A stretch of 12,409 bases of DNA from Peptostreptococcus sp. (GCA_020025095.1 JAHHSS010000045.1:1-12409), one strand, 5' to 3'. Positions 1-7,933 are shown, counted from the stretch's first letter. Notes: generated by a model not told the origin, from the sequence alone. Numbers and translations: made by a program.

Positions 1-121
1 ATTATATTTTCAAATAATAATTATGGAAAATAAGTTGTGTTTAAGGATTCAAGCTCTATAAAGTATAGAAAATAGATATTTTAGCGTAGAAACTAATATA
101 AAAAAATTATAGTAGATAGTA

Positions 122-150
122 TTGACACAAAATAAAAAAATAGCTATAAT
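122..150 (+). promoter_or_regulatory. adhE promoter, sigma-70/sigma-A type
   Basis: A perfect -35 TTGACA (122-127) and a perfect -10 TATAAT (145-150) are separated by exactly 17 bases. The expected transcription start is near 157, giving a leader of roughly 90 bases before adhE. The DNA around it is A/T-rich and contains no gene. The call rests on the motif match and on position upstream of adhE; the start site itself is inferred. Confidence 0.8.
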
Positions 151-152
151 AA

Positions 153-172
153 CGTTAAATAATAAATTAACG
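153..172. promoter_or_regulatory. Imperfect palindrome at the adhE transcription start, candidate operator
   Basis: CGTTAA (153-158) and TTAACG (167-172) form a 6-bp inverted repeat with an 8-base A/T spacer, lying over the predicted +1 just downstream of the -10. A repressor bound here would block initiation. Redox repressor Rex commonly controls adhE in anaerobes and recognises TTGTTAA-N4-TTAACAA-like sites; the half-sites resemble this (GTTAA/TTAAC), but the spacer is four bases too long and the outer bases differ. The Rex link is therefore weak. It could also be a small RNA hairpin or chance in A/T-rich DNA. Confidence 0.3.
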
Positions 173-246
173 AAAAATAAAGTAAAGATGAATATGTTTT
201 AAAAATTTATTATATTTAGCTTTAGAGGTGTCTAGGAGGTATTGAA

Positions 247-2898
247 ATGACTAAGAAGCTTGAAAACAATAAGAAAGAAGTTAGGGAATTAGTAGAAAAG
301 GAGTATCTTGTAAAAGATATAGAAAGCTTTGATAAAAAACTAGCTGAGGTGAAAAAAGCTCAAGAAGAGTTTGCTAAATTTTCTCAAGAAAAAGTAGACA
401 AAATATTTTTAGAAGCAGCAATTGCAGCAAATCACAAAAGAATAGAACTGGCTAAAATGGCGGTTGAAGAAACAGGCATGGGTGTATTTGAAGATAAAGT
501 TATAAAAAATAATTATGCAGCTGAATATACATATAATGCTTATAAACACACTCAGACTTGTGGAATTATAGAAGAGGATAAGGCATATGGAATAACTAAG
601 ATAGCTGAACCAGTAGGAGTTATAGCGGCAGTTATACCAACAACTAATCCAACTTCAACAGCAATATTTAAAACTCTTATATCATTAAAAACAAGAAATG
701 GTATAATAATATCTCCTCATCCAAGAGCAAAGAAATCTACAATAGAAGCGGCCAAAATAGTTTTAGAAGCAGCGGTGAAGGCGGGTGCACCAGAAGGTAT
801 TATAGCTTGGGTTGATGAGCCATCAATAGAGCTTACAGCAGCTATGATGAAACACGCAGATATGATACTAGCAACAGGTGGACCAGGAATGGTTAAATCT
901 GCTTATTCTTCAGGGAAGCCAGCTTTGGGTGTAGGTGCAGGTAATGTTCCAGCTCTTATAGATGAAAGTGCAGATGTAAAAACAGCAGTGAGTTCGATTA
1001 TTTTATCAAAGTCATTTGACAATGGTATGATTTGTGCTTCAGAGCAGTCTGTATTAGTACCTGAAAAGCTTTATGATCAAGTTAAAAAAGAGTTTGAATT
1101 TAGAGGATCTTATATTTTAAATGAAGAAGAAGCAGATAAATTTAGAAAAATAATATTAAATGATAAAGGGGCTTTAAATGCAGGAATAGTAGGTCAATCA
1201 GCATATAATTTAGGAAAGCTAGCAGGCGTAGATATACCAAAGAGCACTAGAATAATAATTGCTGAAGTTGAAGAAACTGATTTTACAGAGCCTTTTGCTC
1301 ATGAAAAATTATCTCCAATTTTAGCTATGTATAAATATAAAGAATTTGATGATGCAGTACAAAAAGCTGAACATCTTGTAGAACAAGGTGGACTAGGACA
1401 TACATCTTCACTTTACATAGATACATTAAACTGTAAAGAAAAAATGAATAAATATATAAATGCAATGAAAACTTGTAGGGTGGTAATTAATACACCTTCA
1501 TCACAAGGAGGTATAGGTGATCTTTACAACTTTAAGTTAGCTCCATCATTTACTTTGGGTTGCGGATCTTGGGGTGGAAACTCAGTATCAGAAAATGTAG
1601 GTGTTAAGCATCTTATAAATATTAAGACTGTAGCCGAAAGGAGAGAAAATATGCTTTGGTTTAGAGTACCAGAAAAAGTTTATTTCAAAAAAGGTTGTAT
1701 TCCAGTGGCAATAAAAGAATTTAAAGAAGAAATGGATAAAAAGAGAGCATTTATAGTAACAGATGCATTTTTATATAATAACGGCTATATAGATAGAATA
1801 CAAGAAGAATTAGATAGTATGGGAATTATGCATACAGCTTTTTATGATGTAGCTCCAGATCCTACTCTTGGATGTGCAACAGAAGGTGCAAAAGCAATGC
1901 AAAGCTTCCAGCCAGATCTTATAATTGCAGTAGGTGGTGGATCAGCAATGGATGCAGCTAAAATTATGTGGGTAATGTATGAACATCCTGAAGTAGATTT
2001 CAAAGATATGGCGATGACATTTATGGACATAAGAAAGAGAGCATATAAGTTCCCTAAAATGGGGGGAAAAGCTTATTTCTGCGCAATACCTACATCAGCA
2101 GGTACTGGATCAGAAGTTACTCCATTTGCTGTTATAACAGATGAAAATGAAGGGATAAAGTATCCATTAGCTGATTACCAACTTCTTCCAAATATGGCAA
2201 TAGTAGATGCAGATATGCAGATGGAAATGCCTCCTAGACTAACTGCAGCTTCAGGTATAGATGCGATGACTCATGCTCTTGAAGCATATGTAGCTATGTT
2301 GAGAAGTGAGCCTGCAGATGGAATGGCTCTAAAGGCTGGTAAAACAATATTTGAATATCTTCCTAGGTCATATAAAAATGGTAAGAACGATTCAGAAGCA
2401 AGAGAAAAAATGGCAATAGCCGCTACTATGGCGGGTATGGCATTTGCAAATGCCTTTCTTGGGGTTTGCCATTCAATGGCACACAAATTAGGAGCCTTCC
2501 ATCACGTTCAACATGGTGTGGCGAATGCACTTTTGATAGGTGAAGTAATTAAATATAACTGCTCAGAAGCTCCTTTCAAAATGGGAACATTCTCTCAGTA
2601 TAAATATCCTGATTGCGTAGAAAGATATGCTGAATTTGCTAGATTCTGTGGAACTAAGGCAGGAAAAACAGATAGAGAAACAGTAGATAACTTCTTAGCA
2701 GATCTTCAAAAGTTAAAAGATGAAGTTGGCCTTCCAAAGACTATTAAAGAAGCTGGTGTGGATGAAAAAGACTTCTTAGAGAGCTTAGATGAAATGGCAC
2801 TTCAAGCATTTGATGATCAATGTACAGGTGCAAATCCAAGATATCCATTGGTAGAAGAATTAAAGCAAATGTACTTAAATGCATATTATGGGAAATAG
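247..2898 (+). CDS. adhE: Bifunctional acetaldehyde-CoA/alcohol dehydrogenase AdhE
   Basis: An 883-residue cytoplasmic fusion enzyme reducing acetyl-CoA to acetaldehyde and then ethanol with two NADH, the redox sink of fermentation. The N-terminal aldehyde dehydrogenase domain (about 1-440) shows the PTTNPT segment near 130 and the catalytic cysteine C263 in GMICASEQ. The C-terminal iron-dependent alcohol dehydrogenase domain (about 465-880) shows the dinucleotide-binding GGGS at 563-566 and four metal ligands D672, H676, H742 and H756. These are spaced exactly as in E. coli AdhE (D653, H657, H723, H737, all offset by 19). Length is normal for the family and nothing is broken. The ATG has a good ribosome binding site (TAGGAGGT, 233-240). 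It has its own promoter and terminator, so it is probably monocistronic. AdhE proteins usually assemble into spirosome filaments; that is family knowledge, not visible here. Confidence 0.97.
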   Translation: MTKKLENNKKEVRELVEKEYLVKDIESFDKKLAEVKKAQEEFAKFSQEKVDKIFLEAAIAANHKRIELAKMAVEETGMGVFEDKVIKNNYAAEYTYNAYKHTQTCGIIEEDKAYGITKIAEPVGVIAAVIPTTNPTSTAIFKTLISLKTRNGIIISPHPRAKKSTIEAAKIVLEAAVKAGAPEGIIAWVDEPSIELTAAMMKHADMILATGGPGMVKSAYSSGKPALGVGAGNVPALIDESADVKTAVSSIILSKSFDNGMICASEQSVLVPEKLYDQVKKEFEFRGSYILNEEEADKFRKIILNDKGALNAGIVGQSAYNLGKLAGVDIPKSTRIIIAEVEETDFTEPFAHEKLSPILAMYKYKEFDDAVQKAEHLVEQGGLGHTSSLYIDTLNCKEKMNKYINAMKTCRVVINTPSSQGGIGDLYNFKLAPSFTLGCGSWGGNSVSENVGVKHLINIKTVAERRENMLWFRVPEKVYFKKGCIPVAIKEFKEEMDKKRAFIVTDAFLYNNGYIDRIQEELDSMGIMHTAFYDVAPDPTLGCATEGAKAMQSFQPDLIIAVGGGSAMDAAKIMWVMYEHPEVDFKDMAMTFMDIRKRAYKFPKMGGKAYFCAIPTSAGTGSEVTPFAVITDENEGIKYPLADYQLLPNMAIVDADMQMEMPPRLTAASGIDAMTHALEAYVAMLRSEPADGMALKAGKTIFEYLPRSYKNGKNDSEAREKMAIAATMAGMAFANAFLGVCHSMAHKLGAFHHVQHGVANALLIGEVIKYNCSEAPFKMGTFSQYKYPDCVERYAEFARFCGTKAGKTDRETVDNFLADLQKLKDEVGLPKTIKEAGVDEKDFLESLDEMALQAFDDQCTGANPRYPLVEELKQMYLNAYYGK

Positions 2899-2974
2899 TT
2901 AGAATACATAAGAATAAGAACATAAATATTAATAAATTTATAACAAATAATCTATAATTTAAGATATAAAAAAT

Positions 2975-3017
2975 AAAAAGGTGGTTTTCTGAAAATTGTC
3001 GGATAAGCCACCTTTTT
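2975..3017 (+). terminator. Rho-independent terminator of adhE
   Basis: AAAAAGGTGG (2975-2984) pairs perfectly with CCACCTTTTT (3008-3017). The stem can extend inward by T2985-G3007, T2986-A3006 and T2987-A3005, leaving a loop of about 16 bases. The right arm ends in a T run. It lies 76 bases after the adhE stop and should insulate the ATPase operon from adhE transcription. The A run on the left arm means it could also work on the opposite strand, though no gene there needs it. Confidence 0.88.
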
Positions 3018-3047
3018 AAAAATTTTTAAACAATTTTACAAAAACTG

Positions 3048-3076
3048 TTAAAAAATAAACCTAAAAGGTGTATAAT
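3048..3076 (+). promoter_or_regulatory. Candidate distal promoter for the ATPase operon
   Basis: A perfect TATAAT (3071-3076) has TTAAAA (3048-3053, four of six matches to TTGACA) 17 bases upstream. It sits about 30 bases after the adhE terminator. If used, it would create a leader of about 430 bases before the first ATPase gene. In DNA this A/T-rich such matches arise by chance, so confidence is limited. Confidence 0.35.
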
Positions 3077-3399
3077 AGTATTAATAGATAATTTATGATA
3101 TATTTTTTATATGTTTTTAGAGCTTTAGCTTAGTAAAAATAAAAAAGATTTAAAAGGATAATCTGTATATTTTTTTTTATTATCGGGAAAACATTTCGCC
3201 TCAAAAGCTTAATCTTTAAAAAATAAAATGTCAAAAAATAAATATCTTTTATTAAGATGAGTAGTAACTTTAACAAACAAAAAAATATTGGAGATGGAAG
3301 TGTTTTTTTGTCTAAATTTCAATACTTACAAGCGCATAAAAAAAATATAATCATGAATTAATCAAAATTTTTTTAAAAAAATTGCATATATATTTTACG

Positions 3400-3484
3400 A
3401 ATTTTCAGTTTTTTAGTTGTCTTATGCACTTGAATTATGTTAAGAAATAGTGTAAAATTAGTAACAAAAATATAACTGAAAATT
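3400..3484. repeat. 11-bp perfect inverted repeat bracketing the proximal ATPase promoter
   Basis: AATTTTCAGTT (3400-3410) is the exact reverse complement of AACTGAAAATT (3474-3484). The 63 bases between the arms hold the best proximal promoter candidate, and the right arm ends 14 bases before the AAAGGAGG ribosome binding site. The arms contain GC pairs within CAGTT/AACTG, so this is not only an A/T run. It may be a pair of regulator binding sites, a long-range stem if transcription starts further upstream, or chance. Confidence 0.45.
3430..3458 (+). promoter_or_regulatory. Candidate proximal promoter for the ATPase operon
   Basis: TTGAAT (3430-3435) and TAAAAT (3453-3458) are spaced by 17 bases; the -35 matches four and the -10 five of the six consensus positions. 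The predicted start near 3465 gives a leader of about 50 bases, a normal length. It lies between the arms of the inverted repeat at 3400-3484. It is the better placed of the two candidates for the operon. Confidence 0.45.
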
Positions 3485-3513
3485 AAGAATTTTTTCTGAA
3501 AGGAGGAAATTAG

Positions 3514-3825
3514 ATGGCAAGAGAGGCTTTACTAAAAGTTGTAAAGGCTGAAGATGAAGCTGATAAAATTGTTAAAGCTGCAAAAGAAGAAGCTAAGAAT
3601 ACGATTTCATCAGCTGAAAAGCAGTCTAAAGCTTTTATAGAAGAGGCAGTCATTAAGGCTAGAATTGAATGCGATAAACTTAAGGCCAAGGCTGAAGAAG
3701 AAATGAAAAGTGAGCTTGAGTCAATATCTCATAAGAGTGAAGAACGATGCAGGTCGATTATCGACATTCCTCAAGACAAGTTTAATGAAGCTAAGAAAAT
3801 ATTAGTAGAGAGGATAGTGAAATAG
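3514..3825 (+). CDS. V/A-type ATPase peripheral stalk subunit, G/H type
   Basis: A 103-residue, highly charged, mostly helical protein rich in Ala, Glu and Lys, with heptad-like spacing over about residues 1-85 and no membrane segment. This matches the small coiled-coil stalk subunit of prokaryotic V/A-ATPases, called NtpF in Enterococcus hirae, AhaH in archaea and G/H in general tables; conflicting naming is why no symbol is given. It pairs with subunit E to form the peripheral stalks that keep the catalytic head from rotating. It is the first gene of the operon, as in E. hirae, with a strong GAAAGGAGG site (3498-3506) before the ATG, and it ends one base before the next start. Sequence identity in this family is low, so the call leans on position and coiled-coil character. 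Confidence 0.85.
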   Translation: MAREALLKVVKAEDEADKIVKAAKEEAKNTISSAEKQSKAFIEEAVIKARIECDKLKAKAEEEMKSELESISHKSEERCRSIIDIPQDKFNEAKKILVERIVK

Positions 3826-3826
3826 T

Positions 3827-5803
3827 ATGGCGATAGTTAAAATGAAAAAATTTCACCTCTTGGTACTGAATTCTTATCGTGAAAAACTGTTGAGAGAGCT
3901 TCAGATTTTTAGAAATATTCAATTTGAAGATGTGTGTGAGGTTGAAAATTTTGAAAGTGAAGACCTTCTTCAATTTAAGAGGATATCTGTAGAAGAAGAA
4001 ATTTCAAAGTACGAAGACCAGATGAATCAGTGTACATATGCAATTGATTTAATCGGAAAACACGCAACTCAGCTTACAGGTTTAAAAGCTCTCATTGAAG
4101 GTTTACCTAACTATACCTTTGAAGAAATGGAAAAGAAAGTTTCTTCTATAGATTTTGATAAAGAGTATAGAGTTGTTAAATCTCTTGGTGATGAGCTAGC
4201 AAGCATTGAATCAAGTATTTCTAAGAGGAAGGAATTGATAAAAGAATTAGAATCGGTTTCTCAATTAGATGTAAGTTTTAATTCTCTTAATAAATTAAAA
4301 CGTTTCAAAGCTGTTGTGGGTGGAGTAAGTAATAAACTTATCGATATTTTTAATGAAAGTATGAGAAATCTTGAGTACGCCTATTGTGAAGAAATAGGGG
4401 TTTACAAGGATGAACGTCTTTTCTTTATTATTTTTGACAAGAGGGAAGAAGAAGATATTTTAGAAGCATTTAGAATAGGAAATTTTAATATTATTAAAAA
4501 TGATTCTGATAGCTTGCCTAAAGAAAGAATGGCAGAGCTTAATGCTGAAATTAAAGAAATGTCAGATAAAAAAGAGGAGATATGTAGGATTTTGGGTACA
4601 AAATCTACAGAAATGTCAGATTTTAAATTATACTTTGAATACTTAGGCAATCTTAAAGTTAGGGCACAAGCTCAACATGAATTTATGGCATCAAGAAGTG
4701 TATGTGCTTTAAGTGGCTACTGTCCTGATTTTGAAACAAAAAGGCTAGAAGAAACAGTATTTTCTGTGTGTGGAGATACATATACAGCTGAATTTGAAGA
4801 AGTTGATAAAAATGATTCTGAGGTTCCTATTATACTTAAAAACAATAGGATTGTTAGAGCTTTTGAAAGCATTACTTCTACATATGCACTTCCAAAGTAC
4901 AATGAAGTTGATCCAACTCCATTGTATGCACCAATATATGCTTTATTCTTTGGAATGATGTCAGCAGATGTAGGTTATGGAATGGTTCTAGTAATTCTTA
5001 CTAGTTTAGGATTGAAAATATGCAACTTTACTCCTAATATGAAAAAAAATGTAAAGTTCTTCCAACTTATTGGTATTTCTACAACAATTTGGGGATTTTT
5101 ATATGGCTCATACTTTGGAGCAAGTATTCCGGGTATGTGGAGGCTTTTCGACTTGAGTAAAGACTTTATGACTATATTGATAATATCAATAATCATGGGT
5201 GGTATACATCTTGCATATGGACTTTTAATAAAAGCTTATATGCAGGTTAGAGATGGTCAATATGTAGATATGTTTTTTGATGTAATTGCATGGTTCCTTA
5301 CTCTAGGTGGAATAATATCTTTCTTGTTATCATTAGCAGGCATTATTTCATTAGAAGTTGGAAATATCGCTAAATATGTAATGATAGTAGGTATAATTCT
5401 TCTAGTAATAGGAGGAGCGAGAGCTTCAGAAGGAAATATAGCAAAGAGATTAGTCGCAGGTATCTACAATGTATATGGGATTTCTAATTACATAGGTGAT
5501 TTTGTATCATATTCACGTTTGATGGCATTAGGAATGTCAGGAGGTTACATAGCATTTTCAGTAAATATGATTGCAGGAATGGTATGGGGGAAAACTTTTA
5601 TAGGGTATATAGCAGCTATAATTATACTTGTATTGTTCCATGCATTTAACTTATTCTTATCTTGTCTAGGAGCATATGTACATGCATTAAGGCTTATATA
5701 TGTAGAATTTTTTGGTAAGTTTTACGAAGGTGGAGGTAAAGCATTTAAGTTCTTTAGAAATAAGACTAAATATATAAATCTTGATAGACAATATGAAGAT
5801 TAG
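3827..5803 (+). CDS. ntpI: V/A-type ATPase subunit I (a subunit, membrane stator)
   Basis: This 658-residue protein carries the ion half-channels and anchors the peripheral stalks. The first 350 or so residues are hydrophilic and partly coiled coil, the cytoplasmic arm. From about 365 there are about eight hydrophobic segments. The C-terminal half holds two arginines expected to face the ring: R564 in YSRLMALGMSG and R622 in LRLIYVEFFGKF, corresponding by motif and similar spacing to the essential E. hirae pair R573 and R629. The ATG lies one base after the previous stop, with a GAGAGGA site (3808-3814) inside the upstream gene, so translation is probably coupled. Length is typical for the family. 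A 56-base gap, the longest in the operon, separates it from the ring subunit gene. Confidence 0.96.
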   Translation: MAIVKMKKFHLLVLNSYREKLLRELQIFRNIQFEDVCEVENFESEDLLQFKRISVEEEISKYEDQMNQCTYAIDLIGKHATQLTGLKALIEGLPNYTFEEMEKKVSSIDFDKEYRVVKSLGDELASIESSISKRKELIKELESVSQLDVSFNSLNKLKRFKAVVGGVSNKLIDIFNESMRNLEYAYCEEIGVYKDERLFFIIFDKREEEDILEAFRIGNFNIIKNDSDSLPKERMAELNAEIKEMSDKKEEICRILGTKSTEMSDFKLYFEYLGNLKVRAQAQHEFMASRSVCALSGYCPDFETKRLEETVFSVCGDTYTAEFEEVDKNDSEVPIILKNNRIVRAFESITSTYALPKYNEVDPTPLYAPIYALFFGMMSADVGYGMVLVILTSLGLKICNFTPNMKKNVKFFQLIGISTTIWGFLYGSYFGASIPGMWRLFDLSKDFMTILIISIIMGGIHLAYGLLIKAYMQVRDGQYVDMFFDVIAWFLTLGGIISFLLSLAGIISLEVGNIAKYVMIVGIILLVIGGARASEGNIAKRLVAGIYNVYGISNYIGDFVSYSRLMALGMSGGYIAFSVNMIAGMVWGKTFIGYIAAIIILVLFHAFNLFLSCLGAYVHALRLIYVEFFGKFYEGGGKAFKFFRNKTKYINLDRQYED

Positions 5804-5825
5804 CAATAAAAATAAATTAGAGATA

Positions 5826-5840
5826 GGCAACAAGGTTGTC
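5826..5840 (+). promoter_or_regulatory. Small intercistronic hairpin just before the ring-subunit gene
   Basis: GGCAAC (5826-5831) can pair with GTTGTC (5835-5840) through six pairs including one G-U, closed by a three-base loop. It ends four bases before the strong AAAGGAGGT ribosome binding site at 5845-5853. No T run follows, so it is not an intrinsic terminator. It could mark an RNA processing or stability element favouring expression of the ring subunit, which is needed in about ten copies per enzyme. The role is inference. Confidence 0.4.
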
Positions 5841-5859
5841 ATTTAAAGGAGGTTTATTT

Positions 5860-6345
5860 ATGAATTTCGGAAGTTGGATAGTTGAAAATGGTGGAGTAGT
5901 ATTTGGAGGATTAGGTGTTGTTTTTGCAATGCTATCAGCTTTAGGATCAGCCAAAGGGCTATCAATAGTAGGTCAAGCTGCATCAGGTCTTGTTCCTGAA
6001 GAACCTCAAAAATTTGGTAAGACATTGATACTACAGTTATTACCAGGTACTCAGGGATTATATGGATTTGTTATAGGATTACTTATATTACTAAAGTTGA
6101 GTGGAGATGTAGGTCTGGCTCAAGGGATGTATCTTGCAGCAGTTGGTATGCCAATAGGTTTTGTTGGTTGGGGCTCTGCAGTATCTCAGGGTAAAGTTGC
6201 AGCAAGTGGTGTAGGAATACTTGCAAAGAATGAAGCTCAGACTACTAAGGGTATAATTTATTCAGTAATGGTAGAAACTTATGCATTACTTGCATTTGTT
6301 ATATCACTTCTATTATTCTTTAAATTCGGAGCTTTCTTTGCTTAG
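5860..6345 (+). CDS. ntpK: V/A-type ATPase subunit K (c-ring proteolipid), sodium type
   Basis: A 161-residue membrane protein with four hydrophobic helices arranged as two related halves; copies form the rotating ring that carries ions past subunit I. All ligands seen in the E. hirae Na+-bound ring are present at the same residue numbers: L61, T64 and Q65 in LLPGTQGLYGF, Q110 in SQGKVAA, and the carboxylate E139 in MVETYA; Y68 is also kept. This predicts Na+ as coupling ion. Only the second half has the carboxylate, as usual for 16-kDa ring subunits. The ATG at 5860 was chosen because it follows a near-perfect AAAGGAGGT site (5845-5853) and reproduces E. hirae numbering; an in-frame TTG at 5836 lies inside the hairpin and upstream of that site. 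Confidence 0.96.
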   Translation: MNFGSWIVENGGVVFGGLGVVFAMLSALGSAKGLSIVGQAASGLVPEEPQKFGKTLILQLLPGTQGLYGFVIGLLILLKLSGDVGLAQGMYLAAVGMPIGFVGWGSAVSQGKVAASGVGILAKNEAQTTKGIIYSVMVETYALLAFVISLLLFFKFGAFFA

Positions 6346-6381
6346 AAAATACAAAAAATTTAGAAAAAAGGAAGTGATAAA

Positions 6382-6927
6382 ATGGCAGAACTTAGCAAGT
6401 TAACTGATAGAATTTTAGATGAAGCTAAGGTGCAAGCAAATCAGATATTAGAAGATGCTAGGGTAAAAGCAGATAAAATAAATCAGAATTCAAAAAAACA
6501 AGCTGAACAAAGATATGAGGACATTGTAGAAAAAGGTAGACTTGAGGCTGAAAATCTTAGAGAAAGATTGAAGTCTAACGCCAAGCTTAGAGCTAGAGAT
6601 AATGAGCTTAAAGTAAAACAGGAAGCGATACAAAAGGTATTTGAGTCAGCTCTTGAAGATATGAAAAATATAGGCGATGATGAATTAATATCCTATATTG
6701 AAAAAAATGCAGCATTTTCAGATGAATCTGTTCTTATAGTTCCGCAGGGAAAGGTAAATGTTGTTAGAGATAGATTACCTCAAGCAAAAGTTTCAGATGA
6801 AAGGTTTGCTAGTTCAGGATTTATAGAAATTAGTGGAGGTATTGAGAAGAATTTTACTTTCGATACCCAAATAGATTATATTAAAGATGAGTTACAAGGT
6901 GAAATAGCGAAAGTACTTTTTAAGTAG
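6382..6927 (+). CDS. ntpE: V/A-type ATPase subunit E (peripheral stalk)
   Basis: A 181-residue soluble protein. Residues 1 to about 95 are a charged helix rich in Ala, Glu, Lys and Arg, the coiled-coil stalk; the rest is a mixed alpha/beta globular domain that binds the top of the catalytic head. With the small G/H-type protein encoded at 3514 it makes the stator stalks linking the head to subunit I. The order I-K-E-C matches known V/A operons. The ATG follows an AAAAGGAAGTGAT site (about 6366-6378), 36 bases after the ring subunit gene. Size is in the family range. The assignment rests on layout and stalk-plus-globular architecture as much as on sequence. Confidence 0.93.
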   Translation: MAELSKLTDRILDEAKVQANQILEDARVKADKINQNSKKQAEQRYEDIVEKGRLEAENLRERLKSNAKLRARDNELKVKQEAIQKVFESALEDMKNIGDDELISYIEKNAAFSDESVLIVPQGKVNVVRDRLPQAKVSDERFASSGFIEISGGIEKNFTFDTQIDYIKDELQGEIAKVLFK

Positions 6928-6937
6928 GGGGTAGTTT

Positions 6938-7933
6938 ATGGATAGATTGGATTACGCCCAAGGTGTAGTAATGGCAAGGGTTTATGAGAAAAAGCTTCTC
7001 GACAAGGGAAAATTTGAAAAAATGATAGATGCAAAAGATGCAGATGAAGCTTTTAAGATACTTTTGGATTCGGAATATGCCAAAAGTACAGATGGTGTTG
7101 ATAGTATCAAAGACTACGAATTGCTGTTAAAAAATGAAACCGCTAGAGTTTTTGGGTTAGGTTCAGAAATGCTTCACGATAAAAGAATTTTAGAGATTTT
7201 ATCTTTAAAATACGATTATCATAATCTAAAAACGATGGTTAAGTCAAAAGTTTCTGGTAAAAATTTAGAAGAACTATTTATATATTCAAGTGAAAATAAT
7301 CCAGAAAAGATAAGGCTTCAATTTGAAAGCGGTCATTTTACAGATACTAAGAGCGAGTTTATAAAGGCACTTAGAGAAGCAGAAGAAAAATATAATGAAA
7401 CTTCTGATCCGCAAATAATAGATGTAGTTATAGATAAAGCATATTTCAGGCATCTTAAAGATATTGCTGATTCACTTGCTATTGAACTTTTCAGTGATTA
7501 TGTAAGTGCAAGTATTGATTTTTTTAATATATCTTCGATGTTAAGAGCTAGAAGGATGGGGAAAAATCAAAACTTTATGGAAAGAGTCCTAGTTGAGGGC
7601 GGAGGTATTTCTGTAAATAAACTAATCAATTTATCTCGAGAAGAATTTGATAGATTAGCAACAGCACTTAAATCTGAAAAAATAGGAAGAGCTTTGTTAG
7701 ATAGTGTTGAAAAATACAAGGAAAGTGGGAGTTTTTCTGTAGTAGATAATGAGAAAGATGTTTATTTAAGGACACTTAACTCTAATTCAAGATTTGTTTC
7801 CTTTGGTCCAGAACCTATATTTGCATATCTTGTGGCAAAAGAAAAAGAAATTTCAGTAGTGAGACTGATATTAGTTGGAAAATTGAATAATATCCCGTCA
7901 ACTAAACTTAGAGAGAGGTTGGGTGATATTTAG
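6938..7933 (+). CDS. ntpC: V/A-type ATPase subunit C (d subunit, axle-to-ring adaptor)
   Basis: A 331-residue, mainly helical, soluble protein of the AC39/subunit C family. It sits on the cytoplasmic face of the K ring and receives the D-F axle, transmitting rotation between head and membrane. Recognisable features are the N-terminal YAQGVVMARVYEKKLL stretch and the central LSLKYDYHNLKTMVK segment, both typical of the family. There is no signal peptide or membrane helix. A GGGGGTAG stretch overlaps the end of the upstream gene and precedes the ATG by a few bases. The stop overlaps the next start as TAGTG (7931-7935), a sign of translational coupling. Confidence 0.94.
   Translation: MDRLDYAQGVVMARVYEKKLLDKGKFEKMIDAKDADEAFKILLDSEYAKSTDGVDSIKDYELLLKNETARVFGLGSEMLHDKRILEILSLKYDYHNLKTMVKSKVSGKNLEELFIYSSENNPEKIRLQFESGHFTDTKSEFIKALREAEEKYNETSDPQIIDVVIDKAYFRHLKDIADSLAIELFSDYVSASIDFFNISSMLRARRMGKNQNFMERVLVEGGGISVNKLINLSREEFDRLATALKSEKIGRALLDSVEKYKESGSFSVVDNEKDVYLRTLNSNSRFVSFGPEPIFAYLVAKEKEISVVRLILVGKLNNIPSTKLRERLGDI

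Larger units (their letters stand above)
3018..3513. other. Gene-free AT-rich intergenic region upstream of the ATPase operon
   Basis: About 500 bases between the adhE terminator and the first ATPase gene. I see no convincing coding frame on either strand: codons are interrupted by stops and no start carries a ribosome binding site until 3514. It is dominated by A and T runs, including a 9-bp pairing of an A run (3277-3285) with a T run (3303-3311). Candidate promoters lie at its left end and close to the operon. No known riboswitch, tRNA or T-box motif is recognisable. It may be a long regulated leader, or DNA left from a decayed gene. Confidence 0.6.

Noticed and set aside
1842..2486. Minus-strand open frames opposite adhE
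   Set aside because: They lie wholly within a full-length, motif-complete gene, have no ribosome binding sites and encode unrecognisable proteins.
3277..3311. A-run/T-run hairpin resembling a terminator in the ATPase leader
   Set aside because: The pairing is almost all A-T with a 17-base loop and would be too weak for termination; expected by chance in this composition.
3791..5196. Open frames on the minus strand and in another + frame across the ntpI region
   Set aside because: Shadow frames of an intact conserved gene, with no initiation signals.
5836..5859. In-frame TTG giving an eight-residue longer ring subunit
   Set aside because: It lies inside the hairpin and before the AAAGGAGGT site. 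The ATG at 5860 has ideal spacing and puts all ligands at E. hirae residue numbers.
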